From: Sulfuriferula plumbiphila
Lineage (GTDB): Bacteria; Pseudomonadota; Gammaproteobacteria; Burkholderiales; Sulfuriferulaceae
Length of the DNA: 64,000 nucleotides
Assembly: GCF_009938015.1 (NCBI RefSeq)
Contig: NZ_AP021884.1
Coordinates: 1,475,501 to 1,539,500 of the forward strand
Direction of reading: 5' to 3'
Shown here: piece after piece, positions 62,878-64,000 of the stretch
How positions within the stretch are numbered: position 1 is the first letter of the stretch
Layout: each line of letters begins with the position of its first letter
Notes under the pieces: generated by a model
Told to the model about the DNA's origin: nothing
The model's input: the letters and a program-made list of their open reading frames with translations, nothing else
The model's database searches: none
Translations under genes and position numbers: made by a program

Positions 62878-63747
62878 CTATTGACTGCGTGCCTCGATCA
62901 GCGCGGCAGAAGCGATCAGGGCACCTCCCAGCCATTCGTGTTGGGAGATTGCCTCGCCGCCAATCAGGACCGCCGACACCAAGGCCGCAATGAGTTCGAA
63001 AATCAGCAGAATGGAAGCCTTGCCCGCCTCCATGTGGGTGACGCCGTATTGTATGGCGAGCGTGGCGAGTAGCAGCCAGGTAAACGCGAACACAAGTATC
63101 AGCCCCCATGTCCCTCCCGCGAGGCTGGGAAAACGGGCACCCTGCAATAGCGCGACGCTGCTCGCCAAAATCGCACAGCCCAGAAAAACCACAAACACCT
63201 TGCTGGTCATTGGAATGCGTTGAGCAGCACGGGTGGTGACGTTGTTGAGAGCAAAGGTGAGTCCGGCAGAAAGCGCCAGCACATCCACCAGATCGAGCGG
63301 GGTGCTAAATGCAGAGACGCCGCCCAGCAGTACAAAAGCGCCCGCCATGGACAAGCCTACGGCGAACCAGCGTTTCGGCGTAATGTGCTCGCGCAGAAAA
63401 ATGCGTCCGCCGAGTACGCCCCACACTGGGGCCAGATAAAACAGCAGCATGACCCGGACGACGTTACCGCTGATCAAGGCGGTAACAAAAGCGATATTCG
63501 ACCATCCGCCCAGCAGCGCTATCAGAACAAGCAAGCCAGTCTGGCTGCGCCAGCGCTGCCGTTGCAGCCATAGGGTGGGCAATGCGAATATCCCCACCAC
63601 ACCATAGCTGGCGACGACCATCAAGGCGCCGCTGAGTCCATGGGCGCCAAAATACTTGAGCGGCCACCAGGATATGCCCCATAGCACTGCTCCGAACAGC
63701 AGTATGCTGACCGTCATGGGCTGCGACCGTATCGACTGGGTAGGCAT
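62878..63747 (-). CDS. EamA/DMT-family transporter
   Basis: 289 residues with ten hydrophobic segments in two EamA repeats (first: ILLFGAVLWGISWWPLKYFG to GRIFLREHITPKRWFAVGLS; second: VLALSAGLTFALNNVTTRAA to VSAVLIGGEAISQHEWLGGA). It is a drug/metabolite-type carrier of the inner membrane; direction and cargo are unknown. Within the operon it may import or export the compound handled by the creatininase and hydrolases. Start at 63747 (MPTQSIRSQ) is 15 bp after the SDR stop; Met at 63717 is an alternative. The next gene, creatininase, starts 20 bp on. Confidence 0.9.
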   Translation of the reverse strand: MPTQSIRSQPMTVSILLFGAVLWGISWWPLKYFGAHGLSGALMVVASYGVVGIFALPTLWLQRQRWRSQTGLLVLIALLGGWSNIAFVTALISGNVVRVMLLFYLAPVWGVLGGRIFLREHITPKRWFAVGLSMAGAFVLLGGVSAFSTPLDLVDVLALSAGLTFALNNVTTRAAQRIPMTSKVFVVFLGCAILASSVALLQGARFPSLAGGTWGLILVFAFTWLLLATLAIQYGVTHMEAGKASILLIFELIAALVSAVLIGGEAISQHEWLGGALIASAALIEARSQ

Positions 63748-63762
63748 GCAGGTATTTACTTT

Positions 63763-64000
63763 CTAGGCCATGAAGGCGCCGCCATTGGGACCGAGGGTCT
63801 GGCCGCAGTAGAAGCTCGCATAATCGGAAGCCAGGAACACCGCGGTATGGGCGATTTCTGCGGGTTGTCCGACACGCCCCATAGGAATTGCGGTTTCCTT
63901 TTCCACCCACTCCTGACTCATCTTTTCCAGGGAAAGCATGTCGGTGTTTACCGGACCGGGGGCGATGGCATTTACCCTGATATGAGGCGCGAACTCACGT
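63763..64000 (-). CDS. Short-chain dehydrogenase/reductase, C-terminal part (runs off window)
   Basis: Last 78 residues of an NAD(P)-dependent SDR. Visible: HIRVNAIAPGPVNTDML (the post-active-site RVNxIxPGxVxT block), EKETAIPMGRVGQPAEIAHT, VFLASDYASFYCGQTLGPNG and the end GGAFMA. The Ser-Tyr-Lys triad lies outside the window. Such FabG-like proteins act on many alcohols and ketones. The stop is 15 bp before the EamA gene on the same strand, so it is probably the upstream member of the creatininase operon. Confidence 0.9.
   Translation of the reverse strand, partial: REFAPHIRVNAIAPGPVNTDMLSLEKMSQEWVEKETAIPMGRVGQPAEIAHTAVFLASDYASFYCGQTLGPNGGAFMA

Overview
The window looks like a piece of a GC-rich betaproteobacterial chromosome. 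The order orn / M48 protease / pterin dehydratase / rsgA, the DUF3579 protein, the PuuD-like membrane protein and the argD-argF-argG run suggest a chemolithotroph-like member of Nitrosomonadales (for example Sulfuricellaceae, Thiobacillaceae or Gallionellaceae). That placement is inference from memory; no search was run.

Layout. 1-37.6 kb is mostly core genome: a partial pbpC, pyrD, a divergent merR / merTPA mercury operon with two tandem MerR-type operators, dacA, a pyruvate dehydrogenase operon in which E2 and E3 are one polypeptide, an M17 aminopeptidase, aroC, a diguanylate cyclase, rpsT, sodB, argDFG, housekeeping genes, tRNA-Val, an AsmA protein, a ZIP transporter, rimO and sbcB. A small accessory patch follows (35.2-37.6 kb): a truncated type III restriction Res fragment, an IS5-type element and a VapBC toxin-antitoxin pair.

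37.7-64 kb is a large nitrogen-scavenging region built around urea, guanidine and possibly creatinine-like compounds. It has three blocks. (a) urtABCDE, allophanate hydrolase and a urea-carboxylase-type enzyme, led by an NtrC-like site, an IHF-like site and a near-consensus sigma-54 promoter; the carboxylase gene is bracketed by two inverted copies of a ~115 bp MITE-like element and is followed by a GntR/FCD regulator and a TorF-type porin. (b) A guanidine-I (ykkC) riboswitch leader, with a visible terminator/antiterminator arrangement, ahead of a NitT/TauT-type ABC transporter, two DUF1989 proteins (carboxyguanidine deiminase CgdA/CgdB) and a second, paralogous carboxylase, most likely guanidine carboxylase. 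(c) A convergent, tightly overlapping operon: SDR (partial), EamA transporter, a convincing creatininase, an isochorismatase-family amidohydrolase, a metallo-beta-lactamase-fold hydrolase and an unrecognised protein.

How it fits together. Guanidine would be imported by the ABC system, carboxylated with ATP and bicarbonate, deiminated by CgdAB to allophanate, and split to ammonia and CO2 by the single allophanate hydrolase of block (a). Urea imported by UrtABCDE would join at allophanate through the first carboxylase. Block (c) could feed creatinine or another cyclic amide/guanidino compound into the same network. The last link is inference only.
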